From Frigoribacterium sp. Leaf263 (GTDB lineage: Bacteria > Actinomycetota > Actinomycetes > Actinomycetales > Microbacteriaceae): 64,000 nucleotides of DNA. The stretch is from the NCBI RefSeq assembly GCF_001422285.1, contig NZ_LMMO01000001.1, positions 74,292 to 138,291 on the forward strand, given 5' to 3'. Positions 24,801 through 32,271 of this stretch are shown here, piece by piece. The notes under the pieces were generated by a model that saw only the letters and a list, made by a program, of their open reading frames with translations, was not told where the DNA came from and did no database searches. The position numbers and the translations under genes were made by a program. Position 1 is the stretch's first letter; each line of letters opens with the position of its first letter.

Positions 24801-25672
24801 GAACGGCCGTGCCCGACCCCGAGTCCGGCGCCGTCGAGAGCGTCGACGCCGAGGTCGACCGGGTCGTCTCGCTCGTGGTCGAGCACGCCCGCACGCGGCC
24901 CCGCGAGTCGCTCATGGTCATCACGGCCAGCGCGAAGCACGCCGTGCGCGTGCAGCAGGCAGTGCTCACCGCGGTCTCGGGTCACAAGGACCTCACCGAG
25001 TTCGTGGTCGGCGACCGCGCCGAGCCGTTCATGGTGGCGACCCTCGAGCAGAGCGTCGCGCAGAGCCGCGACCACGTCGTCTTCTCGATCGGCTACGGCC
25101 GCACGCCGCACGGTCGGGTGCTGAGCGACTTCGGTCCGCTCGGGCAGCCGGGCGGCGAGCGTCTCCTCGCGGTCGCGATGACGCGGGCCCGTCGCTCGAT
25201 GGTGATCGTCACGTGCTTCCAGCCGAGCGACATCGACGGCGGCCGCATGGGCCACGGGACGGTCGCGCTCTCCGAGATCCTCACCGAGGTGCAGGTCCGC
25301 ACGACCGCGGAGCACGTCCCCGACGACAGCGACCCGATGCTGGTCGACCTCGCCCGACGACTCGAGGCCAAGGGCATCCCCGTGGCGCTGGGTCACCGCG
25401 GCAAGCTCGGCCTCGTGGCGGCGCACGACGGCGTCTGCGTGACGATCGAGACCGACACGACCCTCTCGCGCACGAGCCTCCGCGAATCGCTGCGGGCGCG
25501 TCCCGAGACGCTCCGCCGACTCGGGTGGCACTACGTCAGGGTGCACGCGTTCCAGCTGTTCACCGACCCCGATGCGGTGGCGTCGCGCGTGGCCGAGGTC
25601 CTCGGCATCGAGGGATCGCGCACCAGCGAGATCCCGAGCGTGCCGGCCAGCCAGCACGTCAACCGCGGGTGA
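21896..25672 (+). CDS. Superfamily 1 helicase-like protein with degenerate ATPase motifs
   Basis: Large cytoplasmic protein of 1258 residues. Helicase-like landmarks: a Walker A remnant PGTGGTQT near residue 325 (canonical PGTGKTxT, catalytic lysine replaced by glycine), a Walker B remnant ILVDAGAT near 851 (canonical DEA replaced by VDA), SLTRSYR, a motif V-like SVAQSRDHVVFS, and motif VI LAVAMTRARRSMVIVT near 1090. The C-terminal 90 residues resemble the Vsr/DUF559-like nuclease domain that closes many such helicases (RPETLRRLGWHYVRVHAFQLF), but only GVCVTIETD stands where the acidic catalytic motif is expected. The middle is helical. Either a pseudo-ATPase scaffold or a divergent enzyme. 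GTG 21896 is the chosen start; GTG 21905 is possible. Confidence 0.8.
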   Translation: MAGVWRADRQHDDDDDGTRSEVVPTSAPGGAHSPHTVSLGDPGLSVGNAAEPVWAVWRQQLGEIGGRSTLLHFGDEQRARIELSTTHPGGLAQFITGKTTLLSSLIRDDLALRTARLAAGEIAAKGLELATVRGIDAVHLAIGVAAWSHAGHDYRAPVLLRPLAIRRHGRDFEVKLLGRPFLNPALVDALHEQFDIALDAESFVALASREGSFTPNPVIDRLRGLTAHLEWFTVQPRLIVSTFAEVGTEMALDTRELGHPVLDALTGNAMALRQVAEGHRSASATPQDERSPETDTLLLDADPEQENVVAQIAAGNSVVVKTLPGTGGTQTIVNAIGRLVSQNKRVLVVSARRATLSGIGDRLTEVGLPGVAVAPKTLRRDVVRAIGRNEKATRPQMGEVDDALVRLRKVLVDYRGALSKRDPRLEVSVLDCLTELSRLALLPAPPATTARLSRRSIEAMVDGRSRVAETMVNAANLGEFRYGPGDSPWYGSQFTDSFGAGDAHQLAKNLHHRDLPRLLERAGDVIGKTRMRPFESIAELGVYLRLLTEIRDTLDKFLPVVFDRSVAELVAATAPKREAPDMSSANRRRLKKLAREYVRPGVHIADLHGALQRIQQQRYEWQRFVAAGTPPEVPTGIADTHVLHQQVSHDLERLDRPLGLTGDEGLTEIGVVELQQRLDALAAESDVLQNLQERTELMTTLRDLELTPLLTDLANRHVPEQQVAAELELAWWRSALESLLEADRALLGANIAMLDRLEADFRLVDEAHAAGSAQLLGWLLAENWTIGLVDWPDEAAALKRLLRQEHVTARLLHDAAPHLSRSIAPVWLASPYEVHTIADTVPFDTVILVDAGATTIAENVGAIRRGKQTVAFGDPVTQTPSEFDIAVTPGKRPPSHDDATLEALHADSALARLSTLLPTLSLTRSYRAGGEDLAELVNRRFYGGRIESLPWAGSFLGHGSIALDYVSGGTAVPDPESGAVESVDAEVDRVVSLVVEHARTRPRESLMVITASAKHAVRVQQAVLTAVSGHKDLTEFVVGDRAEPFMVATLEQSVAQSRDHVVFSIGYGRTPHGRVLSDFGPLGQPGGERLLAVAMTRARRSMVIVTCFQPSDIDGGRMGHGTVALSEILTEVQVRTTAEHVPDDSDPMLVDLARRLEAKGIPVALGHRGKLGLVAAHDGVCVTIETDTTLSRTSLRESLRARPETLRRLGWHYVRVHAFQLFTDPDAVASRVAEVLGIEGSRTSEIPSVPASQHVNRG

Positions 25673-25884
25673 GTCGAGGAGGCGCGGCGTCCGACGACGA
25701 CGCCCCCGACGTCGTCGAGGCGGTCGCGCAGCACCCCCTCGTGGTGCGGCGTCGCGGCGGGCGTCGGGTCTCCACCGACCCGGTGCCCGGCAGCGATCCG
25801 ACTCCCGCACCCGAGCCTCCTCGGCACGCCTCGGCCGAGAACGACGCGCAGCTGCGCGCCGACGTGCCGCCCCACTGGGGCTGA
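25669..25884 (+). CDS. Small protein coupled to the helicase-like gene
   Basis: 71 residues from a GTG that overlaps the helicase-like TGA (GTGA). The N-terminus is acidic (SDDDAPDVVEAVAQHPLVVRRRGGRRV), the middle is proline-rich, and it ends NDAQLRADVPPHWG, a C-terminal pattern I associate with short conserved proteins of Microbacteriaceae. No catalytic motif is visible. The coupling suggests an accessory partner of the large protein. Codon use continues the third-position GC bias of its neighbours, supporting a real gene. Confidence 0.65.
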   Translation: MSRGGAASDDDAPDVVEAVAQHPLVVRRRGGRRVSTDPVPGSDPTPAPEPPRHASAENDAQLRADVPPHWG

Positions 25885-25954
25885 CCCGCACCACGGCGTG
25901 GGCTTGAGGCGTGGGCTGGCGGCGTCGGCCGACGCACGGCGTCCGCCGGACGCA

Positions 25955-25988
25955 CGACGGCCCGCCACGGGAGCGTGGCGGGCCGTCG
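25955..25988. terminator. Bidirectional hairpin terminator
   Basis: A perfect 15-bp stem (25955-25969 with 25974-25988) and four-base loop GGAG lies between the convergent 71-residue gene and mscL. There is no T tract, as is common in high-GC actinobacteria. A 14-bp palindrome GCGTCGGCCGACGC sits at 25922-25935 just upstream. Confidence 0.7.
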
Positions 25989-26009
25989 CGGAAGCGGGGG
26001 AGCTGCGGT

Positions 26010-26507
26010 TCAGCGGCTGCCGAGGGGTCCGTTGGCGCCGGTGCGGTCGGTGCCTTCGGCGAGCGGCGCCGCGCGCGAGCCCGACCCGGCGGCCGGCGCG
26101 CTCTGAGCGCGCAGCAGGTCGCGGATCTCGCTGAGCAGCTCGACGTCGGTCGGCGGCACGTCGGTCGGCGTCTCCTCCGCCGCCTGGCGCGCGAAGGTCC
26201 GCTTCAGGAGGTGGTTGACCGGCAGCACGAGGCAGAAGTAGACCACCGCGGCCACGATCACGAACTGGATCACGGATCCGAGCACGGCTCCGAAGAGCAG
26301 CTGGGCGTCGCCACCGTCGCCGAGGGTCGGGATGCTGACGATCAGGCTGTCGTCGAGCGAGGAGGCACTGAACGCCGCGCCGATCAGCGGGTTGAAGATG
26401 TTCGTCACGAGCGAGGTGACGATGGCGGTGAACGCGGCGCCGATGACCACGGCGACGGCCAGGTCGATCACGTTGCCGCGCAGGATGAACTCTTTGAAAC
26501 CCTTCAC
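26010..26507 (-). CDS. mscL: Large-conductance mechanosensitive channel MscL
   Basis: Pentameric membrane channel that opens under turgor stress, 165 residues. The N-terminal amphipathic helix and first membrane segment (FKEFILRGNVIDLAVAVVIGAAF) carry the gate-lining glycines and valines; the second segment is IQFVIVAAVVYFCLVLPVNHL. The C-terminal tail beyond residue 130 is longer than in E. coli, rich in Ala/Gly/Ser, with the charged bundle helix TDVELLSEIRDLLRAQ. GTG start with GAAGGAGC ahead. It follows the FmdB-like gene in the same direction. Confidence 0.96.
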   Translation of the reverse strand: MKGFKEFILRGNVIDLAVAVVIGAAFTAIVTSLVTNIFNPLIGAAFSASSLDDSLIVSIPTLGDGGDAQLLFGAVLGSVIQFVIVAAVVYFCLVLPVNHLLKRTFARQAAEETPTDVPPTDVELLSEIRDLLRAQSAPAAGSGSRAAPLAEGTDRTGANGPLGSR

Positions 26508-26583
26508 GGGCGTGCTCCTTCGGGTCGATTGATGACAGAGCCTGTCGGAGACGACCTAACCACGGGGCGGCTCGGCCCGCCAG

Positions 26584-26955
26584 TCACTTCGCTGCGGCCC
26601 CGCCACCGGAGGAGGAGCCGGATCCGCTGGAGCCGGAGGACGGCGTCGACGACGACGACGACGCGCCTCCTGAGGTCTTCGCCTCGGAGGAGCCGCCCGT
26701 CGAGGGCTTGTCTCCGGAGCCGGAGGCCTTGTCGCCCGACCCGGTCTTCGACCCGGCGCCGCCGCCGGAGCCCTTGGCGCCGCGCGAGTCGGTGCGGTAG
26801 AAGCCCGATCCGTTGAAGGTGACGCCCACGGGGCTGAACACCTTGCGCAGCTTCCCCTGGCACACGGGGCAGACCGTGAGGGTGTCGTCGGTGAACGACT
26901 GGACGATGTCGAAGGCGTTGTCGCACTCGGTGCAGCGGTAGGAATACGTGGGCAC
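26584..26955 (-). CDS. FmdB-family zinc-ribbon protein
   Basis: 123 residues. The N-terminal zinc ribbon has cysteines at 8, 11, 29 and 32 in YRCTECDNAFDIVQSF and VCPVCQG. Everything after about residue 50 is a low-complexity Gly/Ser/Lys tail, presumably disordered. FmdB-like proteins are thought to be regulatory or metal-binding. It lies 29 bases after the 5-formyl-THF cyclo-ligase gene and before mscL, a gene order I associate with many actinobacteria. Confidence 0.9.
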   Translation of the reverse strand: MPTYSYRCTECDNAFDIVQSFTDDTLTVCPVCQGKLRKVFSPVGVTFNGSGFYRTDSRGAKGSGGGAGSKTGSGDKASGSGDKPSTGGSSEAKTSGGASSSSSTPSSGSSGSGSSSGGGAAAK

Positions 26956-26984
26956 AGGGATCCTCGTCGGAAGAGCGGGCCGCG

Positions 26985-27563
26985 TCAGAACTCGTGGACG
27001 CCGGAGGGCGTCACGACCCCGTCGACGGGCTGGTCGTGGCGTTCGCGGGGCACGGTGTCGACGTACTCGGGATCGAACACCACAGCATAGACCGGGGGCC
27101 GTTTCTCCATCGAGCCGAGGGTCTTGTCGAAGTAGCCGCGGCCCCAGCCCATGCGCATGCCGCCGTGGTCGATGAGCGCCGCGGGCACGACGATCAGGTC
27201 GACGTCGTTGATGGCCATGGGGCTCAGCACCTCGCCGACCGGCTCGGGCAGGTCGAAGAGCCCGCGGGTCTCGCTCTCGCCGTCGCCGACGGCCCAGTCG
27301 AGCAGGCCGTCCTCGCGCGAGATCGGGAACAGCACGCGGATGCCGTTCTCGAAGGCCCAGTTGACGAAGGGGCGGGTGTCGGGCTCGTCGGCCGTCGAGA
27401 GGTAGGCCGAGATCGAACGCACCTCGAGGCTCGTCGCGAGGTCGATGAGGTGCCGGGTGATGCCGACGCTCGCCTCGGCCCGATCCCGTCCGGTGCGGTT
27501 GCGGCGCCGCTGGCGGAGCTCGGCTCGCAGGGCGCGTTTCTCGTTGCCGACCTCGTCCGTCAT
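26985..27563 (-). CDS. fau: 5-formyltetrahydrofolate cyclo-ligase
   Basis: Converts 5-formyl-THF to 5,10-methenyl-THF using ATP, recycling the storage form of folate; cytoplasmic. 192 residues. The family signature MGWGRGYFDKTL is present near the active site, and the basic N-terminal helix KRALRAELRQRRRNR binds nucleotide and folate phosphate. ATG at 27563 fits the family length; the open frame continues far upstream through the antisense of galU but is spurious. It is divergent from galU with 66 bases between start codons. Confidence 0.93.
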   Translation of the reverse strand: MTDEVGNEKRALRAELRQRRRNRTGRDRAEASVGITRHLIDLATSLEVRSISAYLSTADEPDTRPFVNWAFENGIRVLFPISREDGLLDWAVGDGESETRGLFDLPEPVGEVLSPMAINDVDLIVVPAALIDHGGMRMGWGRGYFDKTLGSMEKRPPVYAVVFDPEYVDTVPRERHDQPVDGVVTPSGVHEF

Positions 27564-27616
27564 GCGCCCAATCGTAAGGGGAAGAATCGGCGCGCCCGCG
27601 AGGCCCCTCCGATCGG

Positions 27617-27622
27617 TACGCT
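27617..27622 (+). promoter_or_regulatory. Putative -10 of galU, leaderless
   Basis: TACGCT ends seven bases before the galU ATG. No ribosome-binding site precedes the start codon. Confidence 0.4.
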
Positions 27623-27629
27623 GACCCGC

Positions 27630-28523
27630 ATGGGCTTCTCTATAACCAAAGCAGTCATTCCCGCAGCGGGTCTCGGGACTCGGTTCCTCCCCGCGACCAA
27701 AGCCATGCCGAAGGAGATGCTGCCGGTCGTCGACAAGCCGGCGATCCAGTACGTCGTGGAGGAGGCCGTCAACGCCGGCCTGACCGACGTGCTGATGATC
27801 ACCGGCCGGAACAAGAACGCGCTCGAGAACCACTTCGACCACGTGAGCGAGCTGGAGGAGACCCTGCGCAAGAAGGGCGACCACGACAAGCTCGCCAAGG
27901 TCAACCAGTCGACCGACCTCGCCGACATGCACTACGTCCGTCAGGGCGACCCGCTCGGTCTCGGCCACGCGGTGCTCCGCGCGAAGATGCACGTCGGTCG
28001 CGAGCCCTTCGCCGTGCTGCTGGGCGATGACATCATCGACGCGCGCGACCCCCTCCTGAACCGCATGATCGAGGTCCAGGGCCAGAAGAACGCGACCATC
28101 GTCGCGCTGCTCGAGGTCGACCCGTCGATGACCCACCTCTACGGCATCGCGACCGTCGAGGAGACCGACGTCGACGACGTCGTCAAGATCACCGGCCTGG
28201 TCGAGAAGCCGGCTCAGGGCGAGGCGCCCTCGAATCTCGCCATCATCGGTCGCTACGTCATCCGCCCCGAGGTCTTCGACGTCCTCGAGAAGCAGGAGCC
28301 GGGCAAGGGCGGCGAGATCCAGCTGACCGACGCGCTGATGAAGATGGCCAGCGCCGAGGAGTGGACGGGCGGCGTCTACGGCGTCGTCTTCCGCGGTCGT
28401 CGCTACGACACCGGCGACAAGCTCGACTACATCAAGGCGATCGTGCAGCTCGCCAGCGACCGTGACGACCTCGGCGCCGAGCTGCGTCCGTGGCTCAAAG
28501 AGTTCACGGCCGGACTGGAGTAG
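27630..28523 (+). CDS. galU: UTP-glucose-1-phosphate uridylyltransferase
   Basis: Makes UDP-glucose for cell-wall and exopolysaccharide synthesis. 297 residues. The nucleotidyltransferase signature AAGLGTRFLPATKAMPKEM is at residues 11-29, with the lysine of VEKP and the GIAT/GGEIQLTDA motifs in the second half, all typical of GalU. Its ATG appears leaderless. The RimJ-like acetyltransferase gene follows 12 bases after the stop, so the two are likely one operon. Confidence 0.95.
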   Translation: MGFSITKAVIPAAGLGTRFLPATKAMPKEMLPVVDKPAIQYVVEEAVNAGLTDVLMITGRNKNALENHFDHVSELEETLRKKGDHDKLAKVNQSTDLADMHYVRQGDPLGLGHAVLRAKMHVGREPFAVLLGDDIIDARDPLLNRMIEVQGQKNATIVALLEVDPSMTHLYGIATVEETDVDDVVKITGLVEKPAQGEAPSNLAIIGRYVIRPEVFDVLEKQEPGKGGEIQLTDALMKMASAEEWTGGVYGVVFRGRRYDTGDKLDYIKAIVQLASDRDDLGAELRPWLKEFTAGLE

Positions 28524-28535
28524 GCGAGCGCACCT

Positions 28536-29183
28536 GTGGCGACCATTCCCACGCTGGCGGAGGGGCGGATCGGCATCCGGCCCCTCCGTCTGCGTGACAC
28601 CCGCGACCTCGACGCGGCCCTGTCCGAGAACCGCTCGTGGCTGCGCCAATGGGAGGCCACGAACCCGAACGGCTTCACGAACCACGACGTCCGCGGCAGC
28701 ATCCGCGCTCTGCAGACGAACGCGCGCGCCGGGCTCGGCCTGCCCTTCGCGATCGAGCTCGACGGCCGCTTCGTCGGTCAGCTGAACGTCAGCGGCATCA
28801 CCTACGGGTCCCTCGGCTCGGCCACGATCGGCTACTGGGTGACGCAGTCGGCCGCCGGTCACGACGCGACGCCGACGGCCGTGGCGCTCGCGACCGACCA
28901 CTGCTTCCGGGTGCTGGGGCTGCACCGGATGGAGATCTGCATCCGACCCGAGAACGCCCCCTCGCTGCGGGTCGTCGAGAAGCTCGGCTTCCGCTACGAG
29001 GGTCTCCGTCGGCGCTACATCCACATCAACGGCATGTGGCGCGATCACTTCTGCTTCGCGCTCGTCGCCGAAGAGGTGCCCGAGGGGGTCCTCGCCCGCT
29101 GGAGGAGCGGCACCGTGCCGGTCGGCCAGGGCGGCGTCCCGCCCGAGGCCCTCGCCGAGGCCGGGCGCGCGCTCCCGATCTGA
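28536..29183 (+). CDS. GNAT acetyltransferase, RimJ/RimL type
   Basis: Acetyl-CoA-dependent N-acetyltransferase of 215 residues. The GNAT fold is seen in IRPLRLRDTRDLDAALSENRSWL, the beta4-beta5 strands with the YWVTQSAAGHDATPTAVALA acetyl-CoA region, and the RPENAPSLRVVEKLGFRYEG signature of the RimJ/RimL/SpeG group. Probable role: N-terminal acetylation of ribosomal protein S5 or another target; the exact target cannot be read. GTG start, directly after galU. Confidence 0.88.
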   Translation: MATIPTLAEGRIGIRPLRLRDTRDLDAALSENRSWLRQWEATNPNGFTNHDVRGSIRALQTNARAGLGLPFAIELDGRFVGQLNVSGITYGSLGSATIGYWVTQSAAGHDATPTAVALATDHCFRVLGLHRMEICIRPENAPSLRVVEKLGFRYEGLRRRYIHINGMWRDHFCFALVAEEVPEGVLARWRSGTVPVGQGGVPPEALAEAGRALPI

Positions 29184-29291
29184 GCGTCACCGCCTCCTCC
29201 GAGCCGCGCGGCGCACATCCGTCCGCGAATCGGGCAGACACACCTGTCGCCTAGGCCTCGCGGCCCCCTCCGCACTCATACCTTTGTCACC

Positions 29292-30365
29292 ATGAACATC
29301 GAGTCCTGGGGTGGTGGCGCCGTGCTGGCGCTCGTCGCCGTGCTCTGGGTCGCGTATCTCGTGCCCACCTGGCACAAACGTCAGGAGTACCTGGCCACCG
29401 AGCGCAACGCCATCCGTCTCCAGCAGACGCTCCGCATCCTCGCGCAGACCGCCGAGCTGCCCGAGGAGGTCCGCGTCGAGGCCAACGCGCGATCCGTCGC
29501 GCAGGCGCAGCGGATCCTCCGAGACGAGGAGGCGCGGCGCGAGGCTCTGAGGAGGGCGCATGAGGCCGCGCGCCAGCGTGCGATCACCCGCGAGCTCGCC
29601 GCCGCCGGTCCGAAGCTGTCGGCCGCCGACCGCGACCCGGCCCTGGCCGCGCGCCGACTGCGCCGGTCGCGTCTCGTGTCGACCGCGATCCTCATCGTCA
29701 GCCTGATCGCGATCGTCGTCGCCGTCGCGAACCTGCAGGCCGCCTGGCTGCTCGGCGTCGCCGGTCTGGTCTTCGGAGCCGGCGCGGTGGCGATGCTGTC
29801 TCAGCTCGCCGCCGTGTCGCGTGCCCGGTCGAGGCGCCAGGTCGTCGCCGAGCCCCGGGTGGCTCAGCCCTTCCGCGACTTCGCCGACGGGTCGCCGCAG
29901 TCGACCGGCACCGAGGAGGCGCGCGAGGGCGAGCAGACCGCCTCCCGTCAGTGGACCCCCGTCCCCGTGCCGAAGCCGCTGTACCTCCGTCGTGGCCGTC
30001 AGCGTGCCGTCGCCGGGGCCGGCATGGCGCCGCGACCGGCGCCGTCGGCACGGACCGACATCGAGCCGGACCTCCGCGCCGAGGCGGCGCGATCGGTGCA
30101 GGCGCTCCGCGAGGCGCAGCTCGACGCGCTCCGTCAGGCGGCTCGGGCCGAGGCGGCCCTCACCGCGCCGACGACGCGCACCGTCCGCGAACGGCCCGCC
30201 ACGCCGGCGGCCGAGGCGACCACCTCGGCGGCGTCGGCCGCTGCGGCCGCGGAGCCCGCGCCTCCCGCACCCGACAGCCGCTTCGCCCGCATGGGCATCA
30301 TCGACGACCTGGGTCAGCCGTCGATCCGGCTCGACGAGGCCCTCGCCCGGCGCCGCGCCGTCTGA
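29292..30365 (+). CDS. Membrane protein with an N-terminal anchor and Ala/Arg-rich cytoplasmic regions
   Basis: 357 residues. One membrane segment at the very N-terminus (GGGAVLALVAVLWVAYLVP), a long helical Arg/Glu/Ala-rich stretch to about residue 125, two more hydrophobic segments around residues 135-175, then a disordered cytoplasmic tail rich in Ala, Pro and Arg. The WxxxGAVLxLxxxLWxxYLxPxW start is a pattern I associate with a conserved actinobacterial family of unknown function found between galU/rimJ and a tRNA gene. TACCTT (29279-29284) lies seven bases before the ATG, so the mRNA may be leaderless. Confidence 0.75.
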   Translation: MNIESWGGGAVLALVAVLWVAYLVPTWHKRQEYLATERNAIRLQQTLRILAQTAELPEEVRVEANARSVAQAQRILRDEEARREALRRAHEAARQRAITRELAAAGPKLSAADRDPALAARRLRRSRLVSTAILIVSLIAIVVAVANLQAAWLLGVAGLVFGAGAVAMLSQLAAVSRARSRRQVVAEPRVAQPFRDFADGSPQSTGTEEAREGEQTASRQWTPVPVPKPLYLRRGRQRAVAGAGMAPRPAPSARTDIEPDLRAEAARSVQALREAQLDALRQAARAEAALTAPTTRTVRERPATPAAEATTSAASAAAAAEPAPPAPDSRFARMGIIDDLGQPSIRLDEALARRRAV

Positions 30366-30419
30366 CCCGGCGAGGTTGGAGCGCCCCTGCGGGGGTGCTA
30401 TCGTTGCAGAGCGGTTTCC

Positions 30420-30492
30420 GGGGCTATGGCGCAGTTGGTAGCGCGTCTCGTTCGCAATGAGAAGGTCAGGGGTTCGAATCCCCTTAGCTCCA
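30420..30492 (+). tRNA. tRNA-Ala (anticodon CGC)
   Basis: 73-base cloverleaf. The acceptor stem pairs 30420-30426 (GGGGCTA) with 30485-30491 (TAGCTCC). The D arm is GCGC...GCGC. The anticodon stem TCTCG/TGAGA closes the loop TTCGCAA with CGC at 30453-30455, which reads GCG codons. The T arm is AGGGG-TTCGAAT-CCCCT. The discriminator base is A and CCA is not encoded. Confidence 0.95.
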
Positions 30493-30504
30493 CGGAATGC
30501 AGAG

Positions 30505-30530
30505 AGGCCCCCGGCGACGGGGGCCTTTCG
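30505..30530 (+). terminator. Rho-independent terminator after tRNA-Ala
   Basis: Stem AGGCCCCC (30505-30512) pairs with GGGGGCCT (30519-30526) around loop GGCGAC and is followed by TTTCGCTT. It is the most canonical intrinsic terminator in the window. Confidence 0.85.
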
Positions 30531-30583
30531 CTTGCCCGGTCGCGATGCCGCGCACCTCGGCATCGGTGCGGAAAGATGGGGGA

Positions 30584-32218
30584 GTGCCTCTCGTCTCCAC
30601 CGATCACGCCCTGCTCGCCCGACTCCGCTCCGACCTGTCGTCGTCGGGGTTCACCGTCGACCGCCTGAGCGGCCCCGACGCCTGGGGTCCGACGGCCGGT
30701 GCGGCGCTCTTCCGCGGCGAGCGGGTCGCCGCCCGTCGCGCTCTGCGCCGCAGCGCCCGGGCGAACGACGGGATCCGCACGGCGGCGACGCTCGCCCTGC
30801 TGTTCATCCTCGGGTACCCGCAGCCCCGGGCCGACGTCGAGCGCGCCCTGCCCACCCTCGGCGTCGACGACGCCGAGACCCTCGGGTTGATCGAGACGGA
30901 CGACGCCGCGTCGACTCCGTCGGACGTCGCGGGGCCCGACGTCGACGGCCCCGCTGCCGAGGGGACGGCCGGCGTCGTCCGGGCCCGGGTCGACCTCCGC
31001 CCGTACTCGTTCGTCGACGGCGTCGGCGAGGCCGCCTGGTGGATCGCCTCCGATCTCGGCGAGCTGGCCCTCGGCGGCGCGCTCCGCGAGGATCACGTGC
31101 TCGGCGTCGGCGGGGCGTCCGCGACCCTCGCGGGGCTGATCGTCCCGCGCGACGTCGACCGGGCGCTCGATCTCGGCACGGGCTGCGGCATCCAGGCGAT
31201 GCACGTCGCCCGGCACGCCCGCCACGTCGTCGCGACCGACATCTCGACCCGCGCACTCGCCTTCGCCCGGTTCAACGCGGCGCTCAACCTCATCGACGGC
31301 ATCGAGTTCCGCCTCGGGAGCCTGTTCGAGCCGGTGGCCGGCGAGATGTTCGATCACGTCGTCTCGAACCCGCCGTTCGTCATCACACCGCGTCTCGAGG
31401 GGGTGCCCGAGTACGAGTACCGCGACGGCGGCATGGAGGGCGACGACCTCGTCGCCTCGGTCGTCGCCCAGGTGGGGCGGCACCTGACCCCCGGCGGCGT
31501 CGCCCAGCTGCTCGGCAACTGGGAGTCCGCGGGCCCGGGAGGCGCGCCCGCCAAGAAGGGCGCCTACTCGGTCGCCGACTGGGCGTCACGCGGAGGCGTC
31601 CCGCTCGACGTCTGGGTGGTCGAGCGTGAGCTGCAGGACCCGGCCGCCTACGCCGAGACGTGGATCCGCGACGGTGGCACCCGCCCCGGCAGCGACGAGT
31701 TCGAGCGCCTGTACGAGGCCTGGCTCGGCGACTTCGAGGCCCGGGGCGTCGAGCAGGTCGGGTTCGGCTACGTGACCCTCCGCCGCCCCGTCGACGAGGC
31801 GCGTGCGCCCGTGGTGCGGATCGAGCGCCTCCTCGGGGCCATGGGGGCGAACGAGGTCGGCCTCGGCTCGCATCTGCTCGCGACGATGGACGCCATCGAC
31901 GCCCTGCGGGATCTCGACGACGACGCGCTGCTCGCGACCCACCTGCGCGTGGCCGGCGACGTCACCGAGGAGCGGCACTACTGGCCGGGCAACGACGACC
32001 CGACGGTGCTCACCCTCCGGCAGGGCGGCGGGTTCGCCCGCAGCGTCGAGTCCGGCACGGCCCTGTCGGCCCTCGTCGGAGCCTCCGACGGCGAGCTGTC
32101 GGCTGCGGCCGTCGTGGGGGCGCTGGCGCAGCTGCTGGGAGTCGAGGAGGCGCAGCTCCGTGTCGAGCTGGCACCGCGCCTCCGCGAGCTGGTCGCCGTG
32201 GGCATGCTCCGACTCTGA
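30584..32218 (+). CDS. Class I SAM-dependent methyltransferase with N-terminal extension
   Basis: 544 residues. The SAM-binding motif DLGTGCGIQAMHVARHA is near residue 195, followed by acidic VVATDIS and the NPPF tetrapeptide (VSNPPFVITPR), which marks N-methyltransferases acting on glutamine, adenine or guanine (HemK/PrmC and RlmG/RsmC groups). The N-terminal 130 residues and C-terminal 180 residues are extra domains without motifs I can name. GTG at 30584 lies six bases after AAAGAT, consistent with a leaderless transcript. It ends against a convergent epimerase gene. The substrate could be rRNA or a protein. Confidence 0.82.
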   Translation: MPLVSTDHALLARLRSDLSSSGFTVDRLSGPDAWGPTAGAALFRGERVAARRALRRSARANDGIRTAATLALLFILGYPQPRADVERALPTLGVDDAETLGLIETDDAASTPSDVAGPDVDGPAAEGTAGVVRARVDLRPYSFVDGVGEAAWWIASDLGELALGGALREDHVLGVGGASATLAGLIVPRDVDRALDLGTGCGIQAMHVARHARHVVATDISTRALAFARFNAALNLIDGIEFRLGSLFEPVAGEMFDHVVSNPPFVITPRLEGVPEYEYRDGGMEGDDLVASVVAQVGRHLTPGGVAQLLGNWESAGPGGAPAKKGAYSVADWASRGGVPLDVWVVERELQDPAAYAETWIRDGGTRPGSDEFERLYEAWLGDFEARGVEQVGFGYVTLRRPVDEARAPVVRIERLLGAMGANEVGLGSHLLATMDAIDALRDLDDDALLATHLRVAGDVTEERHYWPGNDDPTVLTLRQGGGFARSVESGTALSALVGASDGELSAAAVVGALAQLLGVEEAQLRVELAPRLRELVAVGMLRL

Positions 32219-32235
32219 GTCGCCCGGCGCGGCGA

Positions 32236-32260
32236 CCGGCGGCCCCCGCGGGACCGCCGG
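32236..32260. terminator. Hairpin between convergent genes
   Basis: CCGGCGG (32236-32242) pairs with CCGCCGG (32254-32260); the 11-base loop contains a further CCCGCGGG self-complement. It sits between the methyltransferase stop and the epimerase stop. Confidence 0.5.
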
Positions 32261-32271
32261 CCGTGATGCGG

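Noticed and set aside
22585-25884. A 1099-codon plus-strand frame overlapping the helicase-like gene
   Set aside because: Only its last 72 codons, from GTG 25669, look coding; the rest is Arg/Ala/Pro-rich shadow sequence.
30497-30583. N-terminal extension of the methyltransferase back to 30497
   Set aside because: It would begin inside the spacer next to the tRNA and cross the terminator hairpin; GTG 30584 is more plausible.
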